From JAFDZV01 sp035549015 (lineage in GTDB: Bacteria > Bacteroidota > Ignavibacteria > OLB7), in NCBI GenBank assembly GCA_035549015.1, contig DASZRW010000057.1:59738-123737 (forward strand): a stretch of DNA of 64,000 bases, written 5' to 3'. The translations under genes were made by a program, and so were the position numbers. The notes beneath the pieces are model-generated. The model was given only the letters and a program-made list of their open reading frames with translations. It made no database searches and was not told the DNA's origin. This document shows, in pieces, positions 51,696 through 60,442 of this stretch (its first letter is position 1; each line of letters starts with the position of its first letter).

Positions 51696-52152
51696 TCGCA
51701 GGACGCCCCGGTTCGATCCGGATCCGAACTCGAAATTCCGATCCGGAATTCCGGCCGTTCAGAAATTCGCGAGAACCATCTCCGCGGCGGAATACGTCGC
51801 GCAGGCGGTTGTGCGCTCTCAGGCGGATATGTACGCGGCACAGCGGGACATCCGCACGGCCCACCCCGCGGCACCATACGATCTCCATCCTCCTGCCGGA
51901 AGTTCGGACGCCGGCGGAGAATTCACCTGGCGAAACGCCGCGAGCAGGACTCCGCCTGCACGGCGTGCGCCCATGGGGTGCCCCGATATCCCATCACGAC
52001 AAAATATTTCTCCGCGGACCGTGAGATAGCGTGAGCACGTGGCGGGCCTGCCCGGCAGCAGGCGGCTCCAGCCGCTCCGCCGAATAATTGCCCCCATATA
52101 CTCTCATATACTATCAAATCACGTGTGAGACTCCGAATGGCGGTGATGGTGG
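51696..52152. other. Long non-coding region upstream of the glycan operon (part 1)
   Basis: No ORF is convincing. It contains a 12-bp palindrome CCGGAATTCCGG at 51743-51754 and a direct repeat CATATACT(CT/AT) at 52095-52112. The AT-rich end may be regulatory. Confidence 0.45.
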
Positions 52153-52221
52153 GCCCGGTGAAATTCATTACTGCAGCCCGGTGAAATTCACTACCGCGGC
52201 CCGGTGAAATTCATTACTGCA
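52153..52221. repeat. Three 23-bp tandem repeats
   Basis: Three head-to-tail copies start at 52153, 52176 and 52199, each beginning GCCCGGTGAAATTCA. Copies 1 and 3 are identical over 23 bp; copy 2 differs at 4 positions. The core TGAAATTCA (GTGAAATTCAC in copy 2) is a near-palindrome, as in operators. It is about 370 bp upstream of the first glycosyltransferase. Confidence 0.85.
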
Positions 52222-52591
52222 ATAGTCGCCGCACGACGATGTGAGGGATTACGCGGCACTCATGACCCATCTATCACCACCCATCACTCCTCCTCCTTCA
52301 TGCATGCGTCGTGTGAAGATCGGTGTTCGAACGAAAACACACCTCAATCCTTCTAGCAAAATCCCGCGTCTCTCCGTTGATAGAAGTGCGACATCATCCG
52401 GACGTATACCGGAAACAGCCGGTGATGAGAAGGAGGTGGCCGCTGGAGGATCAGATGGGAAGGATGTTCTTCCTTTCATCGAGGGATGAGAGAACCGAAT
52501 CGATCCGTTACTCGCAATGCGAGAGACGGCATCGGCTCCGCTTACCACAGGTCTCTTCATCATGTTTCCGAACCCACATATATGGCACATC
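52222..52591. other. Leader region of the glycan operon
   Basis: About 370 bp, visibly less GC-rich than the genes, with a pyrimidine-rich stretch near 52260-52300. No ORF or clear hairpin. It presumably holds the operon promoter. Confidence 0.4.
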
Positions 52592-53857
52592 ATGACTTCA
52601 ACAACGATGCCGCACGGCCGTCCGATCAACCCCGTCTTCATTTCCACCTATCCACCAATGCGGTGTGGCATCGCAACGTTCACGCATGCTCTGGTGCGAG
52701 CCGTGGGTGAGCAGATCGGGAGGGATGCCGTGGCCGTGGCGGCAATTGGAGACGAGAGGAGCCGCCGTCACTTTCCACCCGAAGTGATTCGAACCTGCGT
52801 TCGCGACAGCCGGCAGTGTTATGGAGAGCTGGCCTCGTTCATCAACGGGGCACCGTATGATGTTGTCTGCCTGCAGCACGAGTTCGGGATCTTCGGCGGC
52901 GACGAGGGTTCCTACATCCTGGACACTCTGCGGGCATTGCACAAACCGGTTGTTGCAACGCTTCATACGATACTCGCCGATCCGGCGCCCCACTATCATC
53001 GGCGCCTTCGCGAGGTGATCGATGCGTGCGACGCCGTCGTGGTGCTGACACCCCACGCAACCCGCATCCTGGCGGATGTATACGATGTGAAGCAGGAGAA
53101 AATTCGGTTGATCCCGCACGGCATCCCGGACGTTTCCTTCGAGGATCCGGAGCCGTTCGCGCGCAAGATCGGCGCCGAGGGACGACTGGTGATCATGACA
53201 TTCGGACTGATCGGTCCCAGCAAGGGAATCGAGGAGATGATCGAGGCGATGCCGGCGGTAGTGCAGCGCCATCCCGAGGTGCTCTACATGATCGTCGGCG
53301 AAACGCATCCGGCAATCGTGGCATCGCAGGGGCAGGCCTATCGCGATACGCTCACCGAGAAGGTGGCGAGGCTGGGCCTCTCCAATCATATCGTCTTCCA
53401 CAACCGCTTTCTCTCGGACTCCGAGTTGCACAAGTATCTGAATGCGTGCACGATCTACGTAACGCCGTATCCGAACCGTGATCAGATCTCCAGCGGAACG
53501 CTTACGTACGCGGCGGGCATGGGAAAGGCCGTCGTCTCCACCCCCTACTGGCACGCACAGGATCTGCTCGCCAACGGGCGCGGCGCATTTGCCGACTTCA
53601 GGTCGCCGGCGTCGTTCGCGGCTGCGATCAACGACCTGATAGAGAACCGGGAGAAGCGTGAGGAGATGCGGCGGCGCGCGTTTCAGTTCGGCCGTCGCAT
53701 GCGGTGGTCCAATGTGGCAAGCAACTATCTGGAACTGTTCGCGGAGGTGTCCGCCGAACGATCGCCCATGAATGTTTCGATGGCATCGCTTCACAACTCC
53801 GTCACCGTGGGGTCGCTGACAGACCGGGTGCCGCGGCTGGGAAGCGGCCATCATTGA
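52592..53857 (+). CDS. GT4 glycosyltransferase (first gene of the GH130 operon)
   Basis: 421 residues from ATG 52592; ATGs at 52562 and 52607 are also possible, and no strong ribosome-binding site decides. The N-terminus P-V-F-I-S-T-Y-P-P-M-R-C-G-I-A-T-F and the C-terminal domain, with F-G-L-I-G-P-S-K-G-I-E-E-M and T-P-Y-P-N-R-D-Q-I-S-S-G-T-L-T-Y-A, are family 4 retaining glycosyltransferase features. It probably transfers a sugar, perhaps mannose, to an intracellular glycan or glycoside. It is first in a five-gene run with 16 bp to the next gene. Confidence 0.88.
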   Translation: MTSTTMPHGRPINPVFISTYPPMRCGIATFTHALVRAVGEQIGRDAVAVAAIGDERSRRHFPPEVIRTCVRDSRQCYGELASFINGAPYDVVCLQHEFGIFGGDEGSYILDTLRALHKPVVATLHTILADPAPHYHRRLREVIDACDAVVVLTPHATRILADVYDVKQEKIRLIPHGIPDVSFEDPEPFARKIGAEGRLVIMTFGLIGPSKGIEEMIEAMPAVVQRHPEVLYMIVGETHPAIVASQGQAYRDTLTEKVARLGLSNHIVFHNRFLSDSELHKYLNACTIYVTPYPNRDQISSGTLTYAAGMGKAVVSTPYWHAQDLLANGRGAFADFRSPASFAAAINDLIENREKREEMRRRAFQFGRRMRWSNVASNYLELFAEVSAERSPMNVSMASLHNSVTVGSLTDRVPRLGSGHH

Positions 53858-53860
53858 TGG

Positions 53861-53868
53861 AAGGAGGA
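53861..53868 (+). promoter_or_regulatory. Strong Shine-Dalgarno of the second glycosyltransferase
   Basis: AAGGAGGA ends 5 bp before ATG at 53874. It is the clearest ribosome-binding site in the window, and most other genes here lack one. Confidence 0.7.
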
Positions 53869-53873
53869 ACAAC

Positions 53874-54959
53874 ATGCGTATCGCAATGCTCGCCCCGATT
53901 GCGTGGCGTACCCCTCCGCGGCACTATGGCCCGTGGGAACGTGTCACATCGTTGCTCACCGAGGCTCTGGTTGCCCGCGGGATCGACGTGACGCTCTTCG
54001 CAACCGCGGACTCCCGAACCAGCGGCCACCTGCATGCGGTGGCGCCGGCCGGTTACGAGGAGGATCGCTCGCTCCCGGTGAAGGTGTGGGAATGCCTGCA
54101 TATCTCCGAGGTGTTCGAACACGCTGGTGACTTCGATCTGATCCACAATCAGTTCGATTTCCTTCCGCTGGCATGGAGCCATCTGGTGGCCACACCGGTG
54201 CTGACAACCATCCACGGCTTCTCCTCGCCGGACATACTCCCGGTCTATCGCAAGTACAACGGCACCACGTACTACGTGGCGATCAGCGATGCGGACCGCG
54301 ATCCGGAGCTGGACTACGTGGCGACGATCCATCACGGCATCGACGTGGAGAACTTCCGGTTCGTTCCGAAGCCGGACGCCGACGCGCATCTCCTCTTCTT
54401 CGGACGCATTCATCCGGACAAGGGGACGCATCGGGCGATCGAGATCGCACGCGCCTGCAACCGGAAGCTGGTGATTGCCGGCATCGTGCAGGACGAGACG
54501 TACTTCCACGACATGGTGAAGCCGCACATCGATGACACGATGGTGCAGTTTGTCGGAAGCGCCGGCCCGGGGGTGCGGAACGCGCTTCTCGGCGGCGCAA
54601 CGGCGCTGCTGCACCCGATCAGCTTCAGCGAACCGTTCGGGCTCTCGATCGTGGAGGCGATGGCGTGCGGCACCCCGACGATCGCCTTCAATCACGGAAG
54701 CATGCCGGAGTTGATCGACTCCGGACGGACCGGGTTTCTGGTATCGAACGTCGAGGAGGCCGCCGATGCTGTACGGAAGATCGAGACGATCGAACGGAGC
54801 GCCTGCCGCGAGGAGGTCGAGAAGCGCTTCAGTGTGGAGAGGATGGCGGGTGATTATATCGCCGCGTACGAGTGGATCCTGACCACGCACAACCCGCGCT
54901 CGGCGATGCGTCTCACCGATGACCATCGGACGAGGTTACTGATGGAGGGATCGTGGTGA
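53874..54959 (+). CDS. GT4 glycosyltransferase (second in operon)
   Basis: 361 residues. The start M-R-I-A-M-L-A-P-I-A-W-R-T-P-P-R-H-Y-G-P-W-E and the donor-binding part with F-F-G-R-I-H-P-D-K-G-T and E-P-F-G-L-S-I-V-E-A-M-A-C-G-T-P identify a family 4 retaining glycosyltransferase distinct from the first. E-P-F-G-L-S-I-V-E is the E-x7-E signature. Its stop TGA overlaps the GTG start of the following GH130 gene (GTGA), so they are coupled. The two transferases may add successive residues of one glycan. Confidence 0.9.
   Translation: MRIAMLAPIAWRTPPRHYGPWERVTSLLTEALVARGIDVTLFATADSRTSGHLHAVAPAGYEEDRSLPVKVWECLHISEVFEHAGDFDLIHNQFDFLPLAWSHLVATPVLTTIHGFSSPDILPVYRKYNGTTYYVAISDADRDPELDYVATIHHGIDVENFRFVPKPDADAHLLFFGRIHPDKGTHRAIEIARACNRKLVIAGIVQDETYFHDMVKPHIDDTMVQFVGSAGPGVRNALLGGATALLHPISFSEPFGLSIVEAMACGTPTIAFNHGSMPELIDSGRTGFLVSNVEEAADAVRKIETIERSACREEVEKRFSVERMAGDYIAAYEWILTTHNPRSAMRLTDDHRTRLLMEGSW
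54944..54948 (+). promoter_or_regulatory. Shine-Dalgarno deciding a GTG start
   Basis: GGAGG lies 7 bp before GTG at 54956 and 4 bp before GTG at 54953. The spacing favours 54956 as the start of the first GH130 gene. Confidence 0.5.
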
Positions 54960-55891
54960 ACAGACCGATCATCTCGCGATATGCCGGCAATCCGATTCTC
55001 ACGCCCGCGGACGTCCCCTACCCCGTTGTTACCGTGCATAACGCCGGGATGGTGAAGCATCACGGACGCTACATGATGCTCTTCCGTTCGCATCGCCGCA
55101 ACGGGCGCTCGGTGATCGGCCTTGCCGAGAGCGACGATGGCTATCGCTTCACCGCGAGACCGGAACCGTTCCTGGTGCCTGCGGCCGATGGGATCTTCGC
55201 CCGGTACGAGGAGTACGGCGTGGAGGATCCGAGGATATGCGCCATCGACGGAACGTATCTCATCACCTACAGCGCCTACTCGCGCCACGGCGTCCGCGTG
55301 GCGCTTGCCTCCACCGATGACTTCGAGCACGTGAAGCGCATCTCCGTGATCACGCAGGCGGACTATCGGAACGTGGTGATCTTCCCCGAACGCTTCGGCG
55401 GGCGCTATGCGCGGCTGGACCGCCCGCATTCGGAGATCGCGCCGTGGTCCATCTGGATCAGCTACTCGCCCGATCTGATTCACTGGGGCGATTCGGAGGT
55501 GGTGATGAGCCGAGAACAGTATCACTGGGACGAGATGAAGATCGGCCCCGGCGCCACACCGATCCGGACCGGCGCCGGATGGCTGCACATCTACCATGGC
55601 GTCTTTCAGACCATGGCCGGTGCAGTATACCGTCTCGGCGTTGCGCTGCACGATCTGAACAACCCCGCGAAAATAATCGGTGTGGCGGATGACTGGATTC
55701 TGCAGCCCGATGATCCCTGGGAGATAACCGGATATGTGTCCAACGTTGTCTTCACATGCGGTGCAATTCACGAGATCGATGATACGGTGAAGCTGTACTG
55801 GGGTGGTGCCGACAGTGTGATGTGTGTGGGGACGGCGTATATCGATGACCTTGTGAATCTCTGCCTGAAGCACCCGCGCGCTCCGCTGTAG
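54956..55891 (+). CDS. GH130 family glycoside phosphorylase-like protein
   Basis: 311 residues, starting at GTG 54956 (GTG 54953 also possible). The five-bladed propeller of GH130 is indicated by N-A-G-M-V-K-H-H-G-R-Y, G-V-E-D91-P-R-I (the conserved Asp acting as proton donor), R-Y-A-R-L-D-R-P, Y-H-G-V and V-V-F-T-C-G-A-I. Known members phosphorolyse beta-mannosides such as mannosyl-glucose or beta-1,2-mannobiose, releasing mannose 1-phosphate. It overlaps the preceding glycosyltransferase gene. Substrate is not readable from sequence alone. Confidence 0.88.
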   Translation: MNRPIISRYAGNPILTPADVPYPVVTVHNAGMVKHHGRYMMLFRSHRRNGRSVIGLAESDDGYRFTARPEPFLVPAADGIFARYEEYGVEDPRICAIDGTYLITYSAYSRHGVRVALASTDDFEHVKRISVITQADYRNVVIFPERFGGRYARLDRPHSEIAPWSIWISYSPDLIHWGDSEVVMSREQYHWDEMKIGPGATPIRTGAGWLHIYHGVFQTMAGAVYRLGVALHDLNNPAKIIGVADDWILQPDDPWEITGYVSNVVFTCGAIHEIDDTVKLYWGGADSVMCVGTAYIDDLVNLCLKHPRAPL

Positions 55892-55966
55892 GCTGCAGCG
55901 CCGGACGGCGCGGACGGCCGGGCAGTTCTGCCCGCGATTGGCTGTTCACATATCGATCAACGTTCA

Positions 55967-57478
55967 ATGGACCACACTCCGATCATCGAGAACGCCGGCC
56001 CGGAGCTTGCCTCGCCAACCCCAGCCGCGCAGCCACTGAAGCGGCGCACCGAACGCTTTGCGCCGCAGCATACCCGCATCCTGACGAAGTTTTTCTCGCC
56101 GGGCGGGCCGTCGCGCATGAGGAATGTGATCGAGCGCGTTCTCGGGCTCAGCCAGGAGGATGTGGTGCACGAACTGGACATGGTCTTCACCGACTTCGCA
56201 CATCGCCACCGCAGGTTCACCGAGTCGCTGCTGCGGCATTACCGGCAGGTATCGGGGCTGATTCCGGAGGGGACGGAGGTGTCGCGCGAGCGGGAGCTGC
56301 TGATCGGCTCCTACTTCACGCACGAGTATTCGGTGAGCGCCGCGGCGATGTTCAACCCGTCCATCGTGCCGCACTTCGACCAGAGCGGGCTTCCTCCGGG
56401 CGCCATGCGCTTCATCATGAGTTTCCGTGCAACGGGCGAGGGGCACATCTCCTCCGTGGAATTCCGGAGCGGGATGATCGATGCCGGGGGCGATCTGCAC
56501 TTCGACCCGGCGAGTTCCTTCATCGAGATGTCGGAGGTGATGATCGACGAGTCGTTCGACAAACGGCTTTTCGGGTTGAAGCTGCGGGAGATCGGCACCG
56601 ATCAGGAAGTGTATGCAGCCATTCTGGACAAGCTGAACGATGAGTTTACGCTGCCGCAGCTGGAGGAGGCCATCCGCTCCATTCATCGGCCGCGCAGGCG
56701 CATGAATGCCGGCCAGCGGGAGGCGATCGAGGCGGTGCTCTGGCTGGCAGCATCGAATTACACGGTCACCTTCCCTGCCGAACACGATATCTCGGAACGC
56801 GTGCTCTTCCCCATCTCCGAAAGCGAGAGCCGCGGAATCGAGGATGCACGATTCGTGCGCTTCGTGGATAACGACGGCACCGCCACCTACTACGCAACGT
56901 ACACGGCCTACAACGGCATCCGCATTCTTCCGCAGCTGATTCAGACAACGGACTTCGTCACGTTCAAGATCCTCACGTTGAACGGCGAAGCCGTCCAGAA
57001 CAAGGGAATGGCGCTCTTCCCGCGGCGCATCAACGGCAAGTACGCGATGCTGGGGCGCCAGGATGGCGAGAACCTCTACGTGATGTTCTCGGACCATATC
57101 CACTTCTGGTACGATCGCACGCTGCTGGCCAGACCGCACCGGCCATGGGAGTTCATTCAGATCGGCAACAACGGCTCGCCGCTGGAGACCGAGGCCGGCT
57201 GGCTGGTGCTGACGCACGGCGTTGGCCCGATGCGCAAGTACAGCATGGCCTGCATGCTGCTGGACCTGGACGATCCCACGAAGATCATCGGCCGGATGAA
57301 CAGCCCGCTTCTGGCGCCCAACACGGAGGAGCGGGAGGGCTACGTTCCGAACGTGGTGTACACGTGCGGCGCCATGCTTCACAACGACGTTCTGGTAATT
57401 CCGTATTCCATGTCCGACTATTTCTCCGGCATCGCAACGATTCCGTTGGCGGACCTGCTGCGCGAGCTCGCGCGATGA
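55967..57478 (+). CDS. Second GH130-like protein with N-terminal extension
   Basis: 503 residues. The first about 150 residues are an extra, largely helical domain with R-N-V-I-E-R-V-L-G-L-S-Q-E-D. The GH130 propeller follows with R-G-I-E-D293-A-R-F (the usual E-D-P-R is E-D-A-R here), K-Y-A-M-L-G-R-Q, L-T-H-G-V-G-P-M-R-K and P-N-V-V-Y-T-C-G-A-M. Long GH130 members of this kind, beside short ones, occur in beta-1,2-mannan phosphorylase clusters. It starts 75 bp after its partner. Phosphorylase, hydrolase or synthetic activity are all possible. Confidence 0.85.
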   Translation: MDHTPIIENAGPELASPTPAAQPLKRRTERFAPQHTRILTKFFSPGGPSRMRNVIERVLGLSQEDVVHELDMVFTDFAHRHRRFTESLLRHYRQVSGLIPEGTEVSRERELLIGSYFTHEYSVSAAAMFNPSIVPHFDQSGLPPGAMRFIMSFRATGEGHISSVEFRSGMIDAGGDLHFDPASSFIEMSEVMIDESFDKRLFGLKLREIGTDQEVYAAILDKLNDEFTLPQLEEAIRSIHRPRRRMNAGQREAIEAVLWLAASNYTVTFPAEHDISERVLFPISESESRGIEDARFVRFVDNDGTATYYATYTAYNGIRILPQLIQTTDFVTFKILTLNGEAVQNKGMALFPRRINGKYAMLGRQDGENLYVMFSDHIHFWYDRTLLARPHRPWEFIQIGNNGSPLETEAGWLVLTHGVGPMRKYSMACMLLDLDDPTKIIGRMNSPLLAPNTEEREGYVPNVVYTCGAMLHNDVLVIPYSMSDYFSGIATIPLADLLRELAR

Positions 57479-57548
57479 GGCTCCGGCGGAGACGGCATCC
57501 GCCGGTGAGCAACCGATCTTCTCCGACAACAGCAATGGTGAATCACTC

Positions 57549-58730
57549 ATGAACGCATCGACTGAAGAAGGGAAACTGCTGGACCGCCTGATGGCGGAAC
57601 TCCCCCCTCTCAACGTCCGGCATCTACGGCGAATGACCGACAGCACCGGCATGCTGCAGCACGCACGCTTCGGCGTTCCGGATCGCGAGCACGGCTACTG
57701 TGTGGACGACAACGCGCGCGCGCTCGTGGTGGCGTGCTGGGGCCGGGAGCTGACCGGGAGCCCGACGTTCAACCCGTTGATCGGCACCTATCTCGCCTTC
57801 CTCAACCACGCATTCATCAATGCGGCGGGCCGGTTCCGGAATTTCATGACGTATGAACGAACCTGGCCGGAGAGCGCCGGCAGCGAGGAGTCGCATGGGC
57901 GCGCCATCTGGGGCCTGGGCGTTGCATCCGTATCGGCTGCAACCTGCGGCGAACGGGCGCTCGCCGAACGGCTGGTGCATGAAGGAACGAAGGAAGTGGA
58001 ACGGTTCACATCGCTGCGCGCCTGGGCCTTCGCGGTGCTCGGCCTGGATGCCTATCTGGAGGGCCACCCGCATGAACGGCATCTCGAGGTTGCAATGAGC
58101 ACAATTGCCAACATGCTCCATCAACGGTTCTCGATGGTGGAGACGCAGGACTGGCCATGGTGCGAAGAGTATCTGACGTACGACAATGCAGTGATTCCGA
58201 GGGCGCTTCTCCTGAGCGCCTGCCGCCTGAGCGACGACGCCATGAAGCGGACTGCGCTCCGCTCGCTCGGATGGCTGATCGACCTGCAGACCGGCCCGGA
58301 CGGCCATCTGACCCTCATCGGCAACAACGGCTGGATGTGGCACGGGCGGGAGGAGGAACGCGCGCAGTTCGACCAGCAGCCGCTTGACGCTGCCACCATC
58401 GCCCTTGCCTGTGCGGACGCCTACCTCTGCACGCGGGAGATCGAGTGGATCGAACGCATGGTGCGTGCCGTGAAATGGTTCACCGGGCACAACGACGTTG
58501 GAGAGGTGGTGTACGATCGCGCATCGGGAGGCGGCTACGACGGCCTGCACTCAACCGGCGTCAATGTCAACCTCGGCGCGGAGTCCACACTGGCCTGGCT
58601 GATGACGCGCATTCGCGCGGAGATGCTGGCGCGCGCGGTCCGGAGCGAGGGCCGGAATGTTGCCGACGCAGCGGTAGAACGTCGCGAACCGACAACGGAC
58701 GGCAACGGCAATCATCATCTCTCTCGATGA
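57549..58730 (+). CDS. Alpha/alpha-toroid glycosidase-like protein (last gene of the GH130 operon)
   Basis: 393 residues. No catalytic motif I can name. Conserved-looking stretches are G-Y-C-V-D-D-N-A-R-A, E-S-H-G-R-A-I-W-G-L, W-P-W-C-E-E-Y-L-T-Y-D-N-A and G-S-Asn-type loops, each after a helix, as in six-hairpin (alpha/alpha)6 sugar enzymes. Homologues beside GH130 genes are often labelled glycosyltransferases, which is uncertain. The D-D-N-A-R and E-E-Y-L acid residues are candidate catalytic ones. It starts 70 bp after the second GH130 and ends overlapping polX tail-to-tail by 16 bp. Confidence 0.7.
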   Translation: MNASTEEGKLLDRLMAELPPLNVRHLRRMTDSTGMLQHARFGVPDREHGYCVDDNARALVVACWGRELTGSPTFNPLIGTYLAFLNHAFINAAGRFRNFMTYERTWPESAGSEESHGRAIWGLGVASVSAATCGERALAERLVHEGTKEVERFTSLRAWAFAVLGLDAYLEGHPHERHLEVAMSTIANMLHQRFSMVETQDWPWCEEYLTYDNAVIPRALLLSACRLSDDAMKRTALRSLGWLIDLQTGPDGHLTLIGNNGWMWHGREEERAQFDQQPLDAATIALACADAYLCTREIEWIERMVRAVKWFTGHNDVGEVVYDRASGGGYDGLHSTGVNVNLGAESTLAWLMTRIRAEMLARAVRSEGRNVADAAVERREPTTDGNGNHHLSR

Positions 58731-60442
58731 AGCAGACGCCGTACCTGCCTGAGCGTGCGGGTGTTGGCGACGTTTGCGGCCGTGGCCCACGCCCGGCGCG
58801 CCTGCTCCACGCCCCAGCGCATGTACTGGAGGTTGGCAACGGAGTGGGCATCGGTGGAGATGGTGATGGTTGCTCCCTTCTCGATCGCGGCACGGCATGA
58901 GACATCGTCCAGGTCCAGCCGTTCGGGCTGCGCATCCACCTCGAGCATCACGCCATGATCGATGGCTGCGCCAACCACCTCGTCGAAATCGAACTGTGCG
59001 CCGCGGCGCCTGCCGATCAGACGTCCGGTTGGATGGGCGAAGATATCCACGGACGGATGCTGAAGCGCCCGCACGATGCGCCGGGTCTGCTCGCGGGGTG
59101 AAAGATCGAAGTGCGAATGGATGGCAACCAGCACCACGTCCAGCGCCTGCAATGTTCCATCGTCCAGATCCAGCGAGCCGTCCGCGAGGATATCCACCTC
59201 GGCCCCCTTCAGCGCCTGCATCTTCTTCAGCCCGGCGTTCAGGGAATCGATGCGCTTCATCTGCCGGAGGAAGCCCTTGCGATCCAGCCCGCCCGCAACT
59301 CGAACCGACGGCGTATGATCGGTAACCGCGAGATAGGAGTAGCCCAGCTTCCGGGCGGCTTCGGCCATCTCCTGGAGCGTGTCCCTGCCGTCGCTGTCGG
59401 TTGTATGGCATTGCAGATCGCCGCGGATATCATCCAGCTCCACCAGAACGGGAAGCCGGTGCTCGCGCGCGGCCTCGATCTCGCCGCGATCCTCGCGCAG
59501 CTCCACCGGAATCAGAGGCAGCCCCACCGATTCGAACACCTCCTCCTCCGTTCGCCCCGCAATCCGGCGCCTGCCGCGGAAGACGCCGTACTCGTTGATC
59601 TTCAATCCCCTTGCCTGTCCCATCTTTCGAATGGAGATGTTGTGTGCCTTCGAGCCGGTGAAGTAGTGAAGCGCGGCGCCGAAGCTCTCCACGGCAACAA
59701 CACGCAGATCCACCTGCAATCCGGAGCGGAGCCGTACGGAGGCCCGTGTGGATCCGCGGGCCAGCACCTCCTCCACTTCGGGATAGGAGGCGAGGCGATC
59801 CACCACGGCATCGCCGTTGCTGCAGGCAACCAGAATATCCAGGTCGCCGATGGACTCGCGGCATCGCCGGAAGCTGCCGGCGATCTCCGCCTGCTTCACC
59901 CCGGGAGCCGCACGGAGGTAGTCCAGCAGCAGCTCGCCGTACTGCGCCGCAACCGGACGGAGGAGCCGGTGTTCCTCATCCCGATGTTCGGCAAGCGACT
60001 CCAGAATCTTCTTCTCCATCCGTTCGCCGAACTCCGGCAGGCGGCGCAGGCGCCCCTCCTTCGCCGCATGTTCCAACTCCGCGAGCGAGCTGATATGCAG
60101 CCGCTCCAGCAGCGCCCGGGCACGCCTGGGCCCGATGCCGGGAACGTCCATCAATGTCGCCGCGCCGCGCGGCACCTCCTTGGCAAGCTCCTCCAGCACG
60201 TGCAGACTTCCGGTGCGCGCTATCTCCAGAATCTTGCCGGCCAGGTCCGGACCGATTCCCGGAATTGCATCCAGCCGGGCGGCGGCGTTCGCATCGTCCG
60301 GAGCAATCGGGCGAGCGAGGTCCTCCACCGAGCGTGCGGCATTCCGGTAGGCCCGCACACGGAACGGATTTGCGTTCTGAATTTCCAGGAGATCGGCTGC
60401 CTCGCGGAGCAGCCGTGCTATTTCCGCATTTGCAATCGGCAT
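58715..60442 (-). CDS. polX: DNA polymerase/3'-5' exonuclease PolX
   Basis: 575 residues. It is a family X repair polymerase fused to a PHP nuclease. The N-terminal helix-hairpin-helix part has I-P-G-I-G-P-D-L-A-G-K and V-P-G-I-G-P-R-R-A-R. The polymerase site is G-S-F-R-R-C-R-E-S-I-G-D-L-D-I-L and V-D-L-R. The PHP part has G-D-L-Q-C-H-T-T-D-S-D-G (first His replaced by Gln), T-D-H-T, H-S-H-F-D and S-T-D-A-H-S. It is convergent with the GH130 operon and is not obviously related to it. Confidence 0.95.
   Translation of the reverse strand: MPIANAEIARLLREAADLLEIQNANPFRVRAYRNAARSVEDLARPIAPDDANAAARLDAIPGIGPDLAGKILEIARTGSLHVLEELAKEVPRGAATLMDVPGIGPRRARALLERLHISSLAELEHAAKEGRLRRLPEFGERMEKKILESLAEHRDEEHRLLRPVAAQYGELLLDYLRAAPGVKQAEIAGSFRRCRESIGDLDILVACSNGDAVVDRLASYPEVEEVLARGSTRASVRLRSGLQVDLRVVAVESFGAALHYFTGSKAHNISIRKMGQARGLKINEYGVFRGRRRIAGRTEEEVFESVGLPLIPVELREDRGEIEAAREHRLPVLVELDDIRGDLQCHTTDSDGRDTLQEMAEAARKLGYSYLAVTDHTPSVRVAGGLDRKGFLRQMKRIDSLNAGLKKMQALKGAEVDILADGSLDLDDGTLQALDVVLVAIHSHFDLSPREQTRRIVRALQHPSVDIFAHPTGRLIGRRRGAQFDFDEVVGAAIDHGVMLEVDAQPERLDLDDVSCRAAIEKGATITISTDAHSVANLQYMRWGVEQARRAWATAANVANTRTLRQVRRLLHRER

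Noticed and set aside
51705..51735. GGTTCGATCC motif resembling a tRNA T-loop
   Set aside because: There is no acceptor, D or anticodon stem upstream (purH ends there), and the sequence is part of a local palindrome.
52249..52647. 132-codon minus-strand ORF upstream of the glycan operon
   Set aside because: It overlaps the start of the first glycosyltransferase gene and lacks any domain or ribosome-binding site.
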